From Clostridiaceae bacterium (lineage in GTDB: Bacteria; Bacillota; Clostridia; Oscillospirales; Butyricicoccaceae), in NCBI GenBank assembly GCA_018383195.1, contig JAGZOP010000002.1, positions 62,001 to 126,000 of the forward strand: a stretch of DNA of 64,000 bases, given 5' to 3'. The position numbers and the translations under genes are program-made. Of the stretch, positions 8,114 through 16,426 are shown in pieces (position 1 is the first letter of the stretch; each line of letters opens with the position of its first letter). The notes beneath the pieces were generated by a model that was given only the letters and a program-made list of their open reading frames with translations, did no database searches and was not told the origin of the DNA.

Positions 8114-9361
8114 ATGAATATCACCAAGCGCGATGTGCTTGAGCTGCGTCGCCGCCTGACGAAAAAAGACTGCTCTATTGACCGTATGTCCGGATGCTAC
8201 GTAAACGGCAGTAAAAATGTCATCCTCAAGTTTTCTGAATTTTTTGCCGATCTGGAAGATGACGAATTCTATAAATACCTTGATATTGCAAAAAAGGCGC
8301 TGTCCGGCACATTAGGCAACAATCTGCTCGAGCTGGAGTTCTCCCGCACGGAGGACGCTACAGAACGGCAGCAGTTTTTACTCGCGTTAAAATCAAGCAA
8401 ACTCAAAAACGACGATCTGCTTGACCGGCTCTATGAGCAAATCATTGCGCGCTATGAATATTCCGGAAACTATCTTATTCTGGTATTCCATGACATCTAT
8501 GATGTGATTACGCGCACAGAAGATCGTTCCAAGCTGGATGAATCCGAAGAAATCTACGAATATTTGATCTGTGCAGTCTGTCCGGTTGAACTATCAAAGG
8601 CAGGACTCGGATACCGCGAAGAAGAAAACCGTATCGGAGCGCGCAACCGCGATTGGGTTGTCGGTCTGCCCGATCTTGGGTTCACCTATCCGGCATTCCG
8701 CGACCGCGGCAGCGATGTATCGGCTGTGATGTACTATGTCAAGACCGGAAAGGACTCCCATCCTGAGTTCATCCAGAATGTGCTTGGGTGTGAACCCAAA
8801 CGGACTGCATCCGAACAAAAAAACGCCTTTGCATCCATCGTCAAAAATGCTTTCGGTGAACAGGAGGAGCAGGCAGAGCAGGCGTTTTTTTGCATTCAGA
8901 AAAACCTCAGCGATATTGCCGCCGAACAGGAAAACAGCGAAGTGGAACTTCCTCCCGTCGCAGTAACCTGCCAAACCGTTTCTGAAATCCTCACCGATCT
9001 GAAAGTACCGGATACAACCCGTGAACGCATCGAACAGGATTACGCCCGCGAATTTGAGGATGCCCCACCGGTTGTGCAAACCCTAATTGACCCCAAACTG
9101 GTCAAAACCGGCGCAGCACGTGCACGCGTCGCCGAACTGGAACAGGAGGTTGTCGCCTTGCGTCAGCAGCTTCGCCCGACTTCTGACGACAGTATCCCGC
9201 CTTGGGAAGAACTTCCCTCTAATGCACCGTCGGTCATCATTCAAATGCCCGAAACCAAAGCATCTACCGTACAGGTACAGCAGATTGACGGTCAGCGGTG
9301 CTTGGTAATTCCGCTTGACGAACACGAATCCGCCTCCATTAACGGCGTACATACCGACTGA
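8114..9361 (+). CDS. DUF4317 family protein
   Basis: 415-residue protein of the DUF4317 type, common in Clostridia and of unknown function. It begins MNITKRDVLELRRRLTK, which with KKDCSIDRMSGCYV resembles the start of that family. No signal peptide or membrane segment is seen. A short coiled-coil-prone stretch (ARVAELEQEVVALRQQL) lies near residue 340, followed by a low-complexity linker (PTSDDSIPPWEELPS) and a short C-terminal beta segment. The frame is open far upstream through the valS leader, but ATG 8114 has GGAG at 8101-8104 and a promoter just upstream, so the shorter form is chosen. It is monocistronic, divergent from valS, and ends at a terminator shared with the nfn genes. Confidence 0.8.
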   Translation: MNITKRDVLELRRRLTKKDCSIDRMSGCYVNGSKNVILKFSEFFADLEDDEFYKYLDIAKKALSGTLGNNLLELEFSRTEDATERQQFLLALKSSKLKNDDLLDRLYEQIIARYEYSGNYLILVFHDIYDVITRTEDRSKLDESEEIYEYLICAVCPVELSKAGLGYREEENRIGARNRDWVVGLPDLGFTYPAFRDRGSDVSAVMYYVKTGKDSHPEFIQNVLGCEPKRTASEQKNAFASIVKNAFGEQEEQAEQAFFCIQKNLSDIAAEQENSEVELPPVAVTCQTVSEILTDLKVPDTTRERIEQDYAREFEDAPPVVQTLIDPKLVKTGAARARVAELEQEVVALRQQLRPTSDDSIPPWEELPSNAPSVIIQMPETKASTVQVQQIDGQRCLVIPLDEHESASINGVHTD

Positions 9362-9369
9362 TAAAGTCC

Positions 9370-9406
9370 AAAAGCGGCATCCGGCTTTTCACCGGATGCC
9401 GCTTTT
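9370..9406. terminator. Bidirectional terminator between DUF4317 gene and nfnB
   Basis: Inverted repeat AAAAGCGGCATCCGG / CCGGATGCCGCTTTT with a 7-base loop between two convergent genes; it has T runs on both strands. Confidence 0.9.
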
Positions 9407-9417
9407 CTCTTATCAGC

Positions 9418-10809
9418 TTACTGCTTGTTCTTAATGTACTCATCCATTGCAGCGGCAGCGCGCTTACCTGCGCCCATTGCAAGGATAACGGTTGCCGCAC
9501 CGGTGACCGCGTCACCGCCGGCAAATACGCCGTCCTTGGAGGTAATGCCGTGCTCATCATCTGCCACGATGCAGCCCTTGCGGTTGGTCTCCAGACCCGG
9601 GGTGGTCGTGCGGATCAGCGGGTTCGGGCTGGTGCCGATTGCCGCGATGACACAGTCGAGGTCGAGTACGAACTCAGAACCCTCTACCGGTACCGGACGG
9701 CGGCGACCGGAAGCATCCGGCTCCCCAAGCTCCATCTGCTGGCACTTCATGCCCGTAACATTGTAGTTCTCATCTGCCAGCACCTCGAGCGGCGCAGTCA
9801 GGAACTTAAAGACAATGCCCTCTTCCTTGGCGTGGTGGATTTCCTCCAGACGGGCGGGCAGCTCCTTTTCCGAGCGGCGGTATACGATGTAAACCTCTTC
9901 CGCGCCCATGCGCTTGGCGCAGCGTGCCGCATCCATGGCAACGTTGCCGCCGCCAACGACTGCAACCTTGTGCGCATGGAAAATCGGGGTTTCGGAATCT
10001 TCTTTATATGCCTTCATCAGGTTGATGCGGGTCAGATACTCGTTTGCCGAGTACACGCCGTTGGCGTTCTCACCCGGTACGCCGATAAAGGACGGCAGAC
10101 CTGCGCCAGAGCCGACAAAAATCGCCTCGTAGCCGTCTGCAAACAGCTCGTCGATGGTCTCCGAGCGACCAACCACGAAGTTCAGCACGAATTCTACGCC
10201 GAGATCTTTCAGCGTATCGATTTCCTTCTGCACAATTTCCTTGGGCAGACGGAATTCCGGAATGCCATACATCAGCACGCCGCCTGCAGTGTGCAGCGCT
10301 TCAAATACGGTGACCTCATAGCCCAGACGCGCCAGATCACCCGCACAGGTCAGACCCGCCGGACCCGCGCCGACCACTGCAACCTTGTGACCGTTCGGCT
10401 CGGGTTTCACTGCCTTTTCCGTGTTATTTTCACGCGCATAGTCAGCAACAAAGCGCTCCAGACGACCGATTGCAACCGGCTCGCCCTTGATGCCGCGGAC
10501 ACAATGCATTTCACACTGGGTCTCCTGCGGGCAGACACGACCACAGACCGCCGGCAGTGCGGAGGTCTCCTTAATCTTGGCAGCCGCCTCGAGGAACTTG
10601 CCCTCTGCAACCAGAGAAACGAACTCCGGAATCTTGACCTGTACCGGGCAGCCGGTCATGCAGGGCTTGTTCTTGCAGTTCAGGCAGCGCTGTGCCTCTT
10701 CCATCGCCATTTCAGCGGTATAGCCGAGCGTGACCTCGTCAAAGTTCTTATTGCGGACGTTGGGTTCCTGCTCAGGCATGGGCATCTTCTTCGGATTCAT
10801 ATTTGCCAT
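9418..10809 (-). CDS. NfnB / GltA-type FAD-dependent NADPH oxidoreductase subunit
   Basis: 463-residue flavoprotein related to the small subunit of glutamate synthase. The N-terminus carries Fe-S cysteines (C42, C45, C50, C54 in RCLNCKNKPCMTGCP, then CGRVCPQETQCEMHC); two Rossmann folds follow with VAVVGAGPAGLTCAGDLA and VAVVGGGNVAMDAA; the C-terminus has GVFAGGDAVTGAATVI. No large GltB-type subunit is nearby; instead the gene directly follows an NfnA-like gene (1 base apart). This points to NfnAB, the electron-bifurcating NADH-dependent ferredoxin:NADP oxidoreductase of anaerobes, rather than true glutamate synthase. Database labels often read gltA. Start ATG 10809 is chosen because AGGAGG lies nine bases upstream, overlapping the end of nfnA. 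Confidence 0.88.
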   Translation of the reverse strand: MANMNPKKMPMPEQEPNVRNKNFDEVTLGYTAEMAMEEAQRCLNCKNKPCMTGCPVQVKIPEFVSLVAEGKFLEAAAKIKETSALPAVCGRVCPQETQCEMHCVRGIKGEPVAIGRLERFVADYARENNTEKAVKPEPNGHKVAVVGAGPAGLTCAGDLARLGYEVTVFEALHTAGGVLMYGIPEFRLPKEIVQKEIDTLKDLGVEFVLNFVVGRSETIDELFADGYEAIFVGSGAGLPSFIGVPGENANGVYSANEYLTRINLMKAYKEDSETPIFHAHKVAVVGGGNVAMDAARCAKRMGAEEVYIVYRRSEKELPARLEEIHHAKEEGIVFKFLTAPLEVLADENYNVTGMKCQQMELGEPDASGRRRPVPVEGSEFVLDLDCVIAAIGTSPNPLIRTTTPGLETNRKGCIVADDEHGITSKDGVFAGGDAVTGAATVILAMGAGKRAAAAMDEYIKNKQ

Positions 10810-10810
10810 C

Positions 10811-11662
10811 TTATTCGACCTCCTTTTTGAACAGGTTGCAGTGCTCCTCACGGCGCTCTACCGCAGCCTTTTCCTGCGCCTTGTACATTGCACCGCGGCG
10901 CATGGAACCGTCGAAGTCAACCAGATGACCGTCAAAATCCGGACCGTCTACACATGCAAACTTGGTCTCTCCGCCCACAGTCAGGCGGCAGCCGCCGCAC
11001 ATACCGGTGCCGTCTACCATGATGGTGTTCATGGAAACAATGGTCTTGATACCATACGGACGGGTGGTTTCGGAAACGAACTTCATCATAATCATCGGAC
11101 CGATGGCGATCACTGCATCGTACTGATTGCCTGCATCGATCAGCTCCTTCAGCACCTGCGTAACAAGCGCCTTGCGGCCGTTCGAGCCGTCATCGGTGAC
11201 GATGTGCAGATTGGTGCATGCAGCACGCATCTCGTCCTCAAGAATAATAATATCTTTGTTGCGGAAGCCTGCGATCAGATCTACTTCACAGCCCATCTCA
11301 TGCAGCTTCTTTGCCTGCGGATATGCGATCGCACAGCCCAGACCGCCGCCGACTACTGCGACCTTTTTCAGACCATCCAGCTCAGATGCTCTGCCCAGCG
11401 GTCCGACAAAATCGTGCAAGCAGTCACCCTCGTTCATTGCGCCGAGCGCCTGTGTCGTTGCGCCGACCTCCTGAAAAATGATCGTAATTGTGCCCTGCTC
11501 GCGGTCATATTCCGCGATGGTCAGCGGGATGCGCTCGCCGTCCTCGCTCACGCGCAGGATGATGAACTGGCCCGGCTCTGCCTTGCGCGCAACATGCGGC
11601 GCGTCAATGACCATGAGCTTTGTATTGACATTCAGTGTCTTTTTCTTTAGAATCTGGTACAT
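10811..11662 (-). CDS. NfnA-like ferredoxin-NADP reductase subunit alpha
   Basis: 283-residue FAD/NAD-binding protein of the sulfide/dihydroorotate dehydrogenase-like (PyrK/NfnA) family. N-terminal FAD-binding beta barrel with GQFIILRVSEDGERIPLTI, NAD-binding fold with VAVVGGGLGCAIAYP, and a C-terminal [2Fe-2S] cluster in DGTGMCGGCRLTVGG and FACVDGPDF. In NfnAB this subunit carries the NADH site and the [2Fe-2S] centre. Start ATG 11662 has GAGGAGG six bases upstream. First gene of a two-gene operon with a strong promoter; nfnB follows after one base. PyrK is less likely because no pyrD is adjacent. Confidence 0.88.
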   Translation of the reverse strand: MYQILKKKTLNVNTKLMVIDAPHVARKAEPGQFIILRVSEDGERIPLTIAEYDREQGTITIIFQEVGATTQALGAMNEGDCLHDFVGPLGRASELDGLKKVAVVGGGLGCAIAYPQAKKLHEMGCEVDLIAGFRNKDIIILEDEMRAACTNLHIVTDDGSNGRKALVTQVLKELIDAGNQYDAVIAIGPMIMMKFVSETTRPYGIKTIVSMNTIMVDGTGMCGGCRLTVGGETKFACVDGPDFDGHLVDFDGSMRRGAMYKAQEKAAVERREEHCNLFKKEVE

Positions 11663-11689
11663 TTCAAACCTCCTCTGCAAATCGTATTT

Positions 11690-11718
11690 ATTATACTATT
11701 TCTACTAGTTTTTTTCAA
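11690..11718 (-). promoter_or_regulatory. Sigma-A promoter of nfnAB
   Basis: Minus strand TTGAAA (11718-11713), 17-base spacer, TATAAT (11695-11690), 28 bases before the nfnA start. Confidence 0.88.
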
Positions 11719-11807
11719 GGCAATTTGACCAAACATTTTGGTTGGTTATACGAATGTTTTAATCATCATTTGGTATATTTCACGCGAATCGACCCTGCCC
11801 AATCTTT

Positions 11808-12557
11808 TTATGAATAATTCAAGATCACAAATTCCGACCGCACATACCCTTCTACGGTCCCGTACCGTACCACATACCAGCCATCCCAGCTGCCAAGCAC
11901 CTCAAGCCGGGCTCCATCCGGCGCCTGACCCACCACAGGTGCGCTGAGTGACGGCTGCTGCCGGATATTCAAGTTTCCATTCTCAATTTCCACCGTCGCA
12001 GTTTGAACCGGCTGCGGTTCAATAAACGGGATTCCAAAATATTCTGTCAGGGAGAGGACAAGATTGCGTGCAATTAAGCCGATGTTATTGCGGATCCACG
12101 CGGCATCCTCCGCGTTGTCATGATACGCCAGTTCCACAAGCACAGCCGGAGCGCGGGTGCGCGTCACCTCTCCAATGGAGGTTGTCGGGCGAGCGGAAAC
12201 CCGGTCTGGAAGCGGATAGATCGCTTTCAGGTTCGAAACAATGATATCTGCCAGACGGCGGCTGCGCTGAGACTGCGGATAATAATACGCATCCGACCCG
12301 CGCATCTGTCCGGATAGCTGCGGCGGGGCAGCATTGGAATGAAGCGCCAAATGAACGTCATATTCTCCAGCATTCGATGCCCGAATGGACGAAGCCGCCG
12401 TCATATCCGGCGTATTGCGCACATATTCAATCCCTGATGCTGTCAGATATGGTTCCATTGCATCTGCTACCAGATTCATATAGTATTCCTCGCTGCCATC
12501 TCCATCATAAAACAGGTTATATTCCTGCGTGGACGGACTCAAATAAATAATAGGCAT
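11808..12557 (-). CDS. N-acetylmuramoyl-L-alanine amidase with SH3 domain
   Basis: 249-residue peptidoglycan hydrolase. Residues 1 to about 175 form an Amidase_3-like catalytic domain (VHLALHSNAAP with the central zinc His, and PAVLVELAYHDN with the catalytic Glu). Residues about 185-249 form a bacterial SH3 domain (NLNIRQQPSLSAPVVGQAP, WYVVRYGTVEGYV). The usual first zinc-binding GHGG motif is replaced by LSPSTQEYNLF, a variant seen in some clostridial amidases, so metal binding may differ. There is no signal peptide, which suggests release by lysis, non-classical export or forespore use. AAGGAGG precedes ATG 12557. Confidence 0.85.
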   Translation of the reverse strand: MPIIYLSPSTQEYNLFYDGDGSEEYYMNLVADAMEPYLTASGIEYVRNTPDMTAASSIRASNAGEYDVHLALHSNAAPPQLSGQMRGSDAYYYPQSQRSRRLADIIVSNLKAIYPLPDRVSARPTTSIGEVTRTRAPAVLVELAYHDNAEDAAWIRNNIGLIARNLVLSLTEYFGIPFIEPQPVQTATVEIENGNLNIRQQPSLSAPVVGQAPDGARLEVLGSWDGWYVVRYGTVEGYVRSEFVILNYS

Positions 12558-12621
12558 ACTTTTTCCTCCTTCAGTCTGCTTCGATACCTCAGAATATGAA
12601 AAATATGTCCGTCTGGTGCAT

Positions 12622-12666
12622 CAAAAAACCGGTCATTGGGCAGCTAAACTCTGCGCAATGACCGGT
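12622..12666 (-). terminator. Intrinsic terminator after nrdR
   Basis: Minus strand ACCGGTCATTG and CAATGACCGGT (11-base perfect stem) followed by TTTTTT, 19 bases after the nrdR stop. Confidence 0.88.
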
Positions 12667-12684
12667 GTCCGGTATAGGTTCTTC

Positions 12685-13140
12685 TTATTTTTCACGGAGG
12701 AGCGTATTAAGTTCTTCCATGAACGTATTGATGTCCTTGAACTGGCGGTAAACCGAAGCAAAACGTACATAAGCGACCTCATCGATCGTGCGAAGTTCTT
12801 CCATCACCATTTCACCGATTGTCTTAGACGAAACCTCGGATTCAAGCGTGCCAAACAGCTTTTGCTCAACCACATCCACCAGCTGCTCCAACCGCTGCTG
12901 CGGCACAGGACGTTTTTCACACGCCTTCATGACGCCCGAAAGCAGTTTTTCACGGCTGTACGGCTCACGTGTGCCGTCTCGCTTGATGAGCATAAGAGGC
13001 AGGCGTTCGACCGTTTCATACGTTGTAAACCGTTTGCCGCATTTCAGGCATTCACGGCGGCGGCGGATACTTGTCCCCTCGTCGGTCGGTCGCGAATCAA
13101 CCACCTTGCTGTCTCCATAGTTACAGAATGGACATTTCAT
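12685..13140 (-). CDS. nrdR: Transcriptional repressor NrdR
   Basis: 151-residue repressor of ribonucleotide reductase genes. An N-terminal zinc ribbon (C3, C6, C31, C34) is followed by the basic stretch SIRRRREC and then an ATP-cone domain (RLPLMLIKRDGTREPYSREKLLSG onward). Length and domain order are those of NrdR. Start ATG 13140; the upstream purine stretch is weak. It sits between an amidase gene and a TIM-barrel gene, with no nrd genes nearby, so its targets lie elsewhere. NrdR senses ATP/dATP through the cone in known homologues. Confidence 0.95.
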   Translation of the reverse strand: MKCPFCNYGDSKVVDSRPTDEGTSIRRRRECLKCGKRFTTYETVERLPLMLIKRDGTREPYSREKLLSGVMKACEKRPVPQQRLEQLVDVVEQKLFGTLESEVSSKTIGEMVMEELRTIDEVAYVRFASVYRQFKDINTFMEELNTLLREK

Positions 13141-13227
13141 GTTTGCAACACCTACCTCGATAACTTATTACTATCATACCATTTTTTCGTGCCGCTGGGA
13201 AGTCTGTCCGGCATGTTTTTCAAAAAA

Positions 13228-14049
13228 CTACACCACTTCAGCGGTATCATATCCTGCTGCACACGCCTTATCCCGCAAAAAGCGTGCAGCATCTGCGATC
13301 TGGCTCTCCTCAGCATAGTTAGAGGAGTATACTTCAATCAGCACCTGCTTGTGATACTCCGCGCCCCGCAGCGCGGAAAACAACGCGTCATAATCCAGAC
13401 TGCCCTCACCCGGAAGCAGGCAGCTATGCGCTTCATCAAAATCGTTGATGTGCACATTTACCAGTCGCGGCGCAACAATTTCAAAATATTCCTGCCACTG
13501 ATGTCCGGCACGGTGTGCCTGCTTGATATCCAGCGTATAGCGCAGCTCCGGAATATTTTCAAACAGCCGCTGCAAATACGCCGGGTCGCTCGACCTGCAC
13601 CACGCGACGTTTTCCTGTGCGACGATCATGCCCTCTTCTTTTGCGGTTTGGCAGAGACGGCGATACCGCTCCAGTTTTCGTTCTGCCGCAGCCGGCGTTT
13701 CCTGCATCCCGGGCATCATACGTTCGCCATGCAGGGTCAGGTACCGGGCACCGAGTTCTGCTGCCGTAGCAAAATACCGTCGGTATTGCTCGAACCCATC
13801 TTCTGTGCGGCGCGCATAGTCGCTGAACAGCAAAATCCCTTCCATCAGTGAGGTATAGGGGTGTACAGAAACCAGATTCAAATCATGTTCCCGCAGTAGC
13901 CGGGCAAGCCCTGCGGTGTACGGCGGTCGAAATTCGCTGTCCGTATTGAAAAAAATCTCAATCTCACGCAGACCGAGCGCTGCGATATGCGCAATCCCCT
14001 CTTCAAGCGGGCGCGGATAAAAGCAGGCAGTGGAAATTCCGATTTTCAT
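13228..14049 (-). CDS. Sugar phosphate isomerase/epimerase-like TIM barrel protein
   Basis: 273-residue protein of the AP-endonuclease 2 / xylose-isomerase-like TIM barrel family. Visible strand ends and metal-ligand candidates are EIEIFFNTDSEF near the N-terminus, YLTLHGERM, IVAQENVAWC, YTLDIKQAH, VNVHINDF and VLIEVYSSNY, matching the His/Glu/Asp ligand pattern of the superfamily. Substrate cannot be inferred. ATG 14049 has GGAGG six bases upstream and gives the family N-terminus MKIGISTACF; longer in-frame starts lack an RBS. It follows secDF after their terminator. Confidence 0.82.
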   Translation of the reverse strand: MKIGISTACFYPRPLEEGIAHIAALGLREIEIFFNTDSEFRPPYTAGLARLLREHDLNLVSVHPYTSLMEGILLFSDYARRTEDGFEQYRRYFATAAELGARYLTLHGERMMPGMQETPAAAERKLERYRRLCQTAKEEGMIVAQENVAWCRSSDPAYLQRLFENIPELRYTLDIKQAHRAGHQWQEYFEIVAPRLVNVHINDFDEAHSCLLPGEGSLDYDALFSALRGAEYHKQVLIEVYSSNYAEESQIADAARFLRDKACAAGYDTAEVV

Positions 14050-14063
14050 AGCAGCCTCCTTGC

Positions 14064-14098
14064 AGAAAAATGGGGATACCCGGACAGGTACCCCCATG
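14064..14098 (-). terminator. Terminator after secF
   Basis: Minus strand TGGGGGTACC and GGGTATCCCCA form an imperfect stem with a short loop, followed by TTTTT. It overlaps the leader of the next gene. Confidence 0.7.
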
Positions 14099-14108
14099 AT
14101 GAAACAAA

Positions 14109-15014
14109 TTACGCCTTTTTACGCAGATGCTTGCGGAAGAATGCCCACAGCGAACTTGCCAGGAAGATCGACGAGTAGGCGCCGCTGATGATGCCCACGA
14201 GCAGCGGCAGCGTAAAATCACGCAGCGAACCTGCACACAGGGCAAAAATCATACCAACCGTAAAGAGCGTGGTCAGCGTCGTATTCACGGTACGACCCAT
14301 AGTCTGCCAGATGGATTTCTCAGCAATCTCTTCAAAGGTTTCCTTGCGCGCAATACGAGCATTTTCGCGTACACGGTCAAATACAATAATCGACGCATTG
14401 ATCGAGTAACCGAGAATGGTCAGTGCGGCAGCAATGAAATTCTGGTTGAGCGGAATCTGGAAAATCACATAAACCGACAGCATGACCAGCAGGTCATGGA
14501 TCAAGCAGCAAACCGCCGCCAGACCGGAGGTAAATTCAAAGCGGAATGTGATATAGATCAGCATCAGGATAACCGCAACGATTGCAGAAGTAAACGCCGC
14601 CTTCTTGAGGTCGTTGCCGACACTTGCGCTGACATCGTTTGCATTGTCCAGATCGTCGTCTGTCAGGTTGTACTTTTCCTGCATGGCAGTGATGACCGCT
14701 TCGCGCTGCTCGGTATCCAGACTGGTGGAACGGATCATAACGTGATCCTTCGCAGCGCCGGTTGCAACCGGTGCTTCCGGCTTCACGCCGGTTTCTGCCT
14801 CTACCAGTGCTGCAATTTCATCAGAAATCTCAGCCGTCACCTCGGTATGCATGTTGAACTCAATCTGAGTACCGCCCGCAAAGTCAATCGCAAGGTTATA
14901 CAAGTTCGTGCCAAACGGCAGCAGAATCAAGCTGGCAAGACCGGTGATGCACAGCAGGGCGGAGATGACTGCGAAAATCTTCAGGTTCTTAATAATCGGA
15001 AATTTACTCTTCAT
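14109..15014 (-). CDS. secF: Protein translocase subunit SecF
   Basis: 301-residue inner-membrane protein that works with SecD to drive protein export using the proton gradient. One N-terminal membrane segment (residues about 14-35) is followed by an extracytoplasmic domain with the SecF motif DFAGGTQIEF, then five more membrane segments with ILGYSINASIIVFDRVREN (the conserved transmembrane 4 region). Two ATGs are possible (15023, 15014); AGGAGG abuts the first and is nine bases from the second, so 15014 is preferred. secF follows secD with an 18-base gap; the two are separate genes, unlike the fused SecDF of Bacillus. Confidence 0.94.
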   Translation of the reverse strand: MKSKFPIIKNLKIFAVISALLCITGLASLILLPFGTNLYNLAIDFAGGTQIEFNMHTEVTAEISDEIAALVEAETGVKPEAPVATGAAKDHVMIRSTSLDTEQREAVITAMQEKYNLTDDDLDNANDVSASVGNDLKKAAFTSAIVAVILMLIYITFRFEFTSGLAAVCCLIHDLLVMLSVYVIFQIPLNQNFIAAALTILGYSINASIIVFDRVRENARIARKETFEEIAEKSIWQTMGRTVNTTLTTLFTVGMIFALCAGSLRDFTLPLLVGIISGAYSSIFLASSLWAFFRKHLRKKA

Positions 15015-15032
15015 TTCGTTCATCCTCCTTCC

Positions 15033-16355
15033 TTACGCGCCGTACATCTTGGGGTTTTTGATCTTAAAGTCAACCATGCGGTTGAGCAGGAAATGGGTCA
15101 CGGTCAGTGCAGTAAACATCGAAATGATGACACCCAGACCCAGTGTCGTCGCGAAGCCGACAATCGTGCCGCTGCCGAAGAAGAACAGCACGCCCGCTGC
15201 AATCAGCGTGGTTACGTTGGAATCAAGGATTGCAGTAAATGCGCGCTTGAAGCCCGCATCAATCGAAGCCTTAACCGTCTTACCGTTGCGGATTTCTTCC
15301 TTGATACGCTCAAAAATGACGACATTTGCGTCAACTGCCATACCAATGGACAGAATAATGCCTGCAATACCCGGCAGGGACAAATTGACCTTGAAAAGGC
15401 CCAGAATGAGCACTTCGATCACAATGTAGAAGCCCAGTGCGATCACCGAAACCAGACCGGGCAGACGATATACAAGAATCATAAAGACTGCAACCAAAAT
15501 CACGCCGATGATTGCCGCCTTGATGCTGGAACTCAGCGCATTTGCACCAAGCTGCGGACCGACTGCACGCAGTTCAACCTGCTTGAGCGAGAACGGCAGT
15601 GCGCCGCTTCCAATCAGGCTGGAAAGCTGTACCGCATACTCGCGGGTAAAGCCCTGCGGACTTTCAATGACACAGGAATCATCGTCGATCATACCGGAAA
15701 CCGCCGGTGCAGAGATTGCCTGACCGTCCAGCATAATCGCCATAATGTTAGTGCCGTCTGATGCGCGCGCTGCAATCGCCTCGGTTGCCTCAGCAAACTT
15801 TTTGCGGCCTTCCTTGGTGAAATTGATCTGCACACAATAACCCAGACCTTCCTGGCTCTGCGCCTCGTTTGCGCTCTTGATGTCGCTGCCGGTCAGCCAC
15901 TGCTTGCCGTCCACGTCCTCAAAAGTCATCTGCGCGGTTGCACCCAGAATCTGAACCGCTTCCTCCGGGTCCTTGATCTGCGGGATTTCGACATTGATGC
16001 GATTCTCGCCCTGCGCGGAAACCTGCGCTTCCGTGTAGCCTGCAAGCGTCAGACGATAGCGCAGAATCTCGATTGCGCTGCTCATGTCGTCTTTCAGGCG
16101 ATCATAGTCATACCCCTCCGGAAGCTGCGCTTCAAACGTGATCGACGAACCGCCAACCAAGTCCAGTCCGCGGCGGATGCCGTTTTCACTGTCGAACACG
16201 CTCGGAATGATCGTTTTTACAGTTCCCTCCGACGAGCCTTCCTCCGCAGAGCTGTCGCCTCCGCTCACCGGAAGATAAATTCCGGTAATTGCAGACACGC
16301 CCAAAAGCACGATCACGAGCATGACTGCAAGGAAGGAAATGATACTTTTCTTCAC
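15033..16355 (-). CDS. secD: Protein translocase subunit SecD
   Basis: 440-residue membrane protein, partner of SecF in the export motor. N-terminal membrane anchor (residues about 5-25), P1 region with RRGLDLVGGSSITFEAQLP, an extracytoplasmic domain, and a C-terminal block of membrane segments with AIIGVILVAVFMILVYRLPG and SIGMAVDANVVIFERIKEE, the conserved RND-type motif. Translation starts at GTG (16355) with AGGAGG nine bases upstream. The length is short compared with proteobacterial SecD but normal for Clostridia. First gene of secDF, with a perfect consensus promoter. Confidence 0.95.
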   Translation of the reverse strand: MKKSIISFLAVMLVIVLLGVSAITGIYLPVSGGDSSAEEGSSEGTVKTIIPSVFDSENGIRRGLDLVGGSSITFEAQLPEGYDYDRLKDDMSSAIEILRYRLTLAGYTEAQVSAQGENRINVEIPQIKDPEEAVQILGATAQMTFEDVDGKQWLTGSDIKSANEAQSQEGLGYCVQINFTKEGRKKFAEATEAIAARASDGTNIMAIMLDGQAISAPAVSGMIDDDSCVIESPQGFTREYAVQLSSLIGSGALPFSLKQVELRAVGPQLGANALSSSIKAAIIGVILVAVFMILVYRLPGLVSVIALGFYIVIEVLILGLFKVNLSLPGIAGIILSIGMAVDANVVIFERIKEEIRNGKTVKASIDAGFKRAFTAILDSNVTTLIAAGVLFFFGSGTIVGFATTLGLGVIISMFTALTVTHFLLNRMVDFKIKNPKMYGA

Positions 16356-16390
16356 TTTTCAAAACCTCCTATGTTTTGCACATACGATTT

Positions 16391-16419
16391 ATTATATCTT
16401 GTGCGCGCTTTCTTGTCAA
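16391..16419 (-). promoter_or_regulatory. Consensus sigma-A promoter of secDF
   Basis: Minus strand TTGACA (16419-16414), 17-base spacer, TATAAT (16396-16391). It lies in the 71-base gap between the purB stop and secD. Confidence 0.92.
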
Positions 16420-16426
16420 ACAGCGA

